Of a DNA stretch of 32,768 nt, positions 28,348-32,768 are shown piece after piece. The translations under genes and the position numbers were made by a program. The stretch's first letter is position 1, and the number at the start of each line of letters is the position of its first letter. Below the pieces are notes generated by a model. The model ran no database searches, had not been told where the DNA came from, and worked only from the letters and a program-made list of their open reading frames with translations. The DNA comes from Gracilaria vermiculophylla (taxonomy: Eukaryota; Rhodophyta; Florideophyceae; Gracilariales; Gracilariaceae): positions 1,368,365 through 1,401,132 of the forward strand of contig JAHNZQ020003150.1 of the NCBI GenBank assembly GCA_019155205.2, in the 5' to 3' direction.

Positions 28348-29154
28348 ATGGGCTTTCGCGAGCACGTGATAGTCGCCGGGAACCCGGGCTCGGGCAAGTC
28401 TTCCATTCTGAAGTGCTTGCTTGGCTGCGCGGTGTTCGGGAAGTGCGATGCGGGGGGCTGTAGGCAGGCGGGGGCGCTTGTCTCCATCAAGGTCGGCGAC
28501 GTGCTATACTCCGAGACGCCCGGGCTCAGTGTCGTCAACGAGCGCGAGCGCGCGGCGAAGGAGATTTCCAAGGCGCTTCGACGGGGCGGGAGGATTAAGC
28601 TGATTTTCGTGACCACGCTGGAGGCCGGCCGTGCCAGGGATGACGATTTGGCGATGATGAAAATCATTCTGAGCGCCATTCATCGCGTGAACGTTGACCC
28701 GACGACGAGGTTTTCCGTAATCGTCAACAATTTCGAAACGGAGGTGATGGAACAGCTCAAGGATGAGGACAAGCGGAAAACCCTGGAATGTTCTTTTGCG
28801 GTGGGGGGCGTGGCACCGAAAGCATTTGAATACATGCCGCATGGGAACTCTAAGGCCAAGGATGTGTTCGACTCGAGAGACAAGTTGAAACTCGAGAAGT
28901 TTATCGCCACCGCGCCTGTGTTTGACCTACCAAAGCGTAACAGCGTGAGCGTGCGCTCGGAGCGGTATGACGAAAAGCTGGAGCGTCTGTCAAGCAGGAT
29001 GCGGCATGTGGAAGAGCTTTTTTGGCCCGAAGGACCAAAGAAGCCCAATGAAGGGCTCGGAGAGTTGTTGAAGAAGCTGGGAACCAAGGTTTGTCGGCAC
29101 GTGGACCGGGTTATGAATACACCCATTGACTTGCACGGATGTGGTGGATTTTGA
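28348..29154 (+). CDS. AIG1-like P-loop GTPase 4
   Basis: 268 aa from an ATG in strong context (GGCCATGGG). G1 is intact (GNPGSGKSS). G3 reads ETPG, with Glu for Asp. G4 reads NNFE where the paralogs have NKCE, so guanine specificity may be weakened. The block ISKALRRGGRIKLIFVTTLE with EAGRARDDDLAMMKIIL is the form I associate with oomycete-type members of this family. The C-terminal region is helical and basic (RLSSRMRHVEELF, ELLKKLGTKVCRHV) and lacks the hydrophobic tail of GTPases 1 and 3, so it is probably soluble. Closest local relative is GTPase 2. GC-rich compared with flanking DNA. Confidence 0.85.
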   Translation: MGFREHVIVAGNPGSGKSSILKCLLGCAVFGKCDAGGCRQAGALVSIKVGDVLYSETPGLSVVNERERAAKEISKALRRGGRIKLIFVTTLEAGRARDDDLAMMKIILSAIHRVNVDPTTRFSVIVNNFETEVMEQLKDEDKRKTLECSFAVGGVAPKAFEYMPHGNSKAKDVFDSRDKLKLEKFIATAPVFDLPKRNSVSVRSERYDEKLERLSSRMRHVEELFWPEGPKKPNEGLGELLKKLGTKVCRHVDRVMNTPIDLHGCGGF

Positions 29155-29685
29155 TTGCGCAAGGCTGAAGAGCACCGGCGCGGCCTAGGTGGGCGCTGCA
29201 GATTGCAGAACGGGGAGAGTTATGAGCGCGACGGTAGGGCACACCCAGCGAAGTGCGGCTCACACCGCGGGTTGCGATCATCCCACCTGGGTGATGGAGT
29301 CCAAATGATGGAGACGGTGCGCATGGCCACTCAGGAGCGGCAGCGCTGGTCACTGGGTGGAGCCGCCGGTGCGGCTCAGGAACGACGCAGATGGCTCACT
29401 TCGCGCACGTCGTTCTCCTTCGGCACGGCGCGACGGCGAATTGGCGCTCGCATGTGGACACGTCGGGTTCATGGTGATGGCACGAGCTCTGGGGCTCAGC
29501 GTCTGTATGATGCTGCAAGCGGCTATTGTAAAGTTTTACTTGACGTGGACCGCGTGGCCACGTGGCGCGCTTTGCTTTCTCAAATGCCGTTCCGTCAGCA
29601 ATGCGTTGATGCGGCCGTAGGTGTTGGACAATCAGTGCGTATGTTATGTGAAGTAGAAGGTTTAAAAATACAGTATCGGTTGTAA
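29155..29685 (+). CDS. Doubtful ORF directly after GTPase 4
   Basis: 176-residue open frame, starting at a non-ATG codon right after the GTPase 4 stop; the first internal Met comes later. It is rich in Arg and Gly, with QERQRW and QERRRW motifs arising from a degenerate DNA repeat near 29330-29400. No family recognised and no signal or membrane segment. High GC alone can keep frames open, so this may not be a gene. Confidence 0.15.
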   Translation: MRKAEEHRRGLGGRCRLQNGESYERDGRAHPAKCGSHRGLRSSHLGDGVQMMETVRMATQERQRWSLGGAAGAAQERRRWLTSRTSFSFGTARRRIGARMWTRRVHGDGTSSGAQRLYDAASGYCKVLLDVDRVATWRALLSQMPFRQQCVDAAVGVGQSVRMLCEVEGLKIQYRL

Positions 29686-31260
29686 GAAGATCATTGAGAG
29701 AATTGTTGCTGCGGCTCAGAGCGTACAGGTTAGGGGTTTACTCAGTTAAATGTTTGCTGATTACCTTTGGAACGACCCAAAAATTTTCAATTTCCTGACA
29801 CACATTCACTTCCCGAGGTGTGGAAATTAAACAGCAAAATATTAATAAAGTCTTACACCGAGACCATGCCAACCTGATCTGGTATGCTGCAGATAAACAT
29901 TTTAAATTTCATAAAAGTTTTATGATTGACCAAAATACTTAACTGCCAACAATTATTAAATCATATACATGTGGATTAACTATTATTAAGCACTTGTGTT
30001 TAGAAAACAAAAAACATCCTTATTTTTTCTTATCAAATATTGCTTCTATCAATACAAATTAAACGTTTTTGCTTTCCATTTCTGGTAAATTTTCAAATAA
30101 TAAGCAAATTATTTCTTTTGAGATTAGCATACTTATTAGATATCCGTTTATTAATTGTAAGAGGCCTTGAATGCTTTTTGCAGTTCTTGACAGAATGTTT
30201 AATATTGACAACTCCTAATAATTGTCGTCGAAAGTGTTTTCTTGTGGACTACGCAAACGTAATGAAGGTCAGAAGAAGAAAAGAATAAAAATTATTCATA
30301 ATTCAAATGTTAACAAACTTTACCAAAAGATAAATAAAAATAGGTTTTTATCCATTATAAACGAATTAGTTGACTGCTATATTGCATTCCATAACTTATA
30401 AACTCTGCCCCGTCCGTCCCCGCCCCCCTAGGAAGATGCAGTTTACGCAAATGAAGAATAAGGCGACAGCCTTTACGTAGAAAATGTATCTTCATGCGAA
30501 CGTCTGCCCACCTCCGTTGCAAGTGAAAACATAACACATTGGGGGAGGCCATGTTCAGCTTTCATCTCACTCTTTCACGGCGTCGCGTTGCTGATTGGCA
30601 GCGCACAATATTCGTCATTGCGTTTTCTACAGAAGGTTCCGGAAGTGAAGAATTCTTTTTATTTCTTTTGATTGATACCAGATTACGCAATACTTTTCGA
30701 AACGATAAAAACTCTTTTTTCACTCAAATGCACTTCAAAATGAAAAGCAAGTGGATGCCTATAGTTAATTAAATATAAATGTATGTTGATGTGCCACATT
30801 TATTAAAGTTCTCTATGTTGCAGGAAAAATTATCAGTTTTCAACAAGAACTGCCCATATATTTACGGGAGCAACAGATGATTCCATTTGCAAATTCAATT
30901 TGATGTGTTATATAGCTTTAAAAAACAAAAATGTTTCTGGCGCAGTCTATAAAACAGTTTTCGGCGAAAGTTGTGAAATGTTATTGTTGCTATTAAGAAA
31001 CAATACATTATCCATCTTGGTGTAAAAGTTCTGTTTTTGTTTTTTGTATATGTTTAGCTAATGGAACCAATACTAATCAAAGTGGGGTCTGCAGAACTTT
31101 CATTTTTTTGTCACAGCTTCATACAGAGCAGAAGGTATATATTGCTTGTTAAAAAAGCGGTTTGTTTCCTTGAAGGCGAAACAAAAGATTTTGTATGCAT
31201 GGAGGATATTAGAAACGATTTGTGTGCCCTTGTGTGAAAGCTAAAGTATTGCACTCTTGC
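29686..31260. other. AT-rich intergenic, nothing recognised
   Basis: Strongly AT-rich apart from a short C-rich patch near 30408-30430. Open frames are short and lack motifs. No inverted repeats of note were seen. Confidence 0.45.
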
Positions 31261-31652
31261 CTATCGGACCAGCGACCTCATAGGAGGTCAAATGACCTCA
31301 TATGAGGTAACTTTTACATACTTTAGAGTTATGCCAAAACATTTAAAACTTTCCCAATTTCTTTTCAATACGATCTCTCTATCATGTCTTCTAGACCGGA
31401 AGCGCTGAACCATGTCCACAATACACAACAAACATTTGTAGCTGTTGAATCAGTCGCGGATGTCAACAAAATCCGTAAATTGGTGCCATGAAGACAGATC
31501 CTTGCAGAACGTGATTAGCTCAGTAGGTCGTTTTTCAAGTTTAAAATTCGAAATGTAAATGCCTATGGATCATATTTCAATAAGTTTTATTAGTTTTGCG
31601 TGATGGCTCGCTGACCTCATACTTCTATGAGGTCAGCGCACCGGTCCGATAG
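31261..31652 (+). mobile_element. MITE-1 copy C
   Basis: 392 bp with inverted ends CTATCGGACCAGCG and (reversed) CTATCGGACCGGTGCGCTGA. The left subterminal region has two palindromic units of the GACCTCATATGAGGT type in tandem. The right one is GCTGACCTCATACTTCTATGAGGTCAGC, a hairpin with 12-bp arms and a 4-base loop. Same orientation as copy A. The TA duplication is not preserved. Confidence 0.85.
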
Positions 31653-31835
31653 ACACTTGAATTGACAGGGCCCACTGTCTGTATTCGATTATGTTAAGTC
31701 GCGCATCTACAATGCGTTTCAAAAACATATTACCCCTCAAAAGTGCGCCAAAACTGTACGGTAGACTAGATTTTGCACATAGTCTATGTAGAATCGTTTC
31801 AAAAAGATATGTACACCGTCTTCTTTATAATAAAA

Positions 31836-32695
31836 ATGGCTCGACGCCCGCCACTTTTCAAGCAGGAACAGCTTCAAATCGTTAAGTTAAACGCCAAGAA
31901 ACATTCCTACAGTGCTATCGCTAAAACTTTAAAGCGTTCTAGGGTCACAATTGCTACTTTTCTATAAAACCCGACTCTATAGTGCTTAAAATCATCTTCT
32001 GGACGCCCAGAGAAGCTCAGCCCAGTAGATAAGAGAGGTATTAAAAAGGGAGCTGTGCTAAGGAAAAGTATCGTGCAAAACAATTAGAATTAATCTTAAT
32101 CTCAACGTTTCTAAATCAAATATACGGAGGCAAATAAACAGCACCAACTTATTAAAATATAAAAAAATGAAAAACACTTTCTTTCTCCAAGACCATCACA
32201 AGCCCAAGAGGATTGTCAGGTGTGCTGGAAAAGCCTACTGGAGAAAAAAATGGGAAAATATTATTCTTACTGATGCAAAAAAAGTTCAATTTGGACGGAC
32301 CAGATTGCTAAAAAATTTTATTGGCACGATCTTTGTAAAGAACGTCATGAATTTTATACCAGGCATTCAGGTGGAGGCTCTGTAATGGTTTGGGCAGGCA
32401 TTTCTAAAAAAGGCTTGACGGAAATTGCCTTCATTGAAACAAACATGAGTGCGTAAAAATATCAAAAAGTTCTATAAAGTTATTTGCTACCGCTTGGTTT
32501 ATGTTTTCATGAAGAAATTTTCTTTTTTCAACAGGATACTGCGCCTATACACACTTCATCTTTAATCAAAAATTGGCTACAAGAGTCTGAAGTATCTGTT
32601 CTAGAGTTACCGGCGCGCGCACCAGATTTTAACCCAATTAAAAACGTTTGGGGACTGCTAGCGAGGATGGTTTATGCGCATGGAAGGCATTTTTA
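31836..32695 (+). pseudogene. Tc1/mariner transposase, broken
   Basis: The N-terminal helix-turn-helix is recognisable (MARRPPLFKQEQLQIVKLNA...SAIAKTLKRSRVTI), then a GRPEKLSP motif near 31998, a catalytic-domain start LTDAKKVQF near 32270, GGSVMVWAGIS near 32370, QQDTAPIHTS near 32535 and PARAPDFNPIKNVWG near 32620. The pieces lie in different frames with several stops, and the third catalytic acid is a Lys (PIKNVWG, where Tc1-family enzymes have Glu). It is therefore inactive on two counts. Terminal inverted repeats were not identified; the right end is probably near or beyond the window edge. Confidence 0.9.
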
Positions 32696-32768
32696 GACTG
32701 TTTTTGAACTCAAAAACTGTATTAAAAATTGCTGGAAATCTATAACAGTTTCAATTGTGAAAAAGTAC

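Overview
This is nuclear DNA from a eukaryote with a transposon-rich genome and few introns. The signs are Ty1/copia and Ty3/gypsy retroelements, a Tc1/mariner remnant, short non-autonomous DNA transposons, TATA-type promoters and one likely spliceosomal intron. The single-exon GTPases belong to a type I associate with oomycetes, and red algae also fit; the sequence alone does not settle the lineage. No tRNA, rRNA or CRISPR array was seen.

Layout. 1-2207 holds a decayed copia gag-protease fragment ending in a 553-bp LTR. 2208-4513 is repeats and noncoding DNA, with a short inverted-repeat transposon (called MITE-1 here) that carries a perfect 20-bp-arm hairpin. 4757-6883 encodes a secreted protein with an Arg/Pro tandem tract and 12 six-cysteine modules of two alternating types. 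6884-9311 is noncoding with two local duplications. 9312-11528 (minus) encodes a WD40 protein whose N-terminus looks like the helical region of APAF-1-type STAND proteins, but no NB-ARC domain is present.

From 12 to 29 kb there are four diverged AIG1/GIMAP-like P-loop GTPase genes: 12832-13761, 22857-23564, 25033-25965 and 28348-29154. Genes 1 and 3 share their promoter-proximal sequence and a hydrophobic C-terminus. Genes 2 and 4 form a second pair, each preceded by the same ~290-bp repeat. The nucleotide-binding motifs erode stepwise across the set, and gene 2 has lost both the P-loop lysine and the DxxG motif. GTPase 1 sits between two inverted copies of a palindrome-ended repeat (MITE-2).

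The 14.5-21.7 kb block between GTPases 1 and 2 is a nested retroelement cluster. A minus-strand gypsy element with ~260-bp LTRs at both ends is broken by two solo LTRs of the 553-bp family, an unexplained GC-rich segment, a plus-strand gypsy RT fragment and a 100-N gap. The right end (31.2-32.8 kb) has a third MITE-1 copy beside a dead Tc1/mariner transposase.

The most interesting points are the GTPase cluster and its graded motif loss, its association with palindrome-bearing mobile repeats, the APAF-1-like gene without its NTPase, and the two-register cysteine-module protein.
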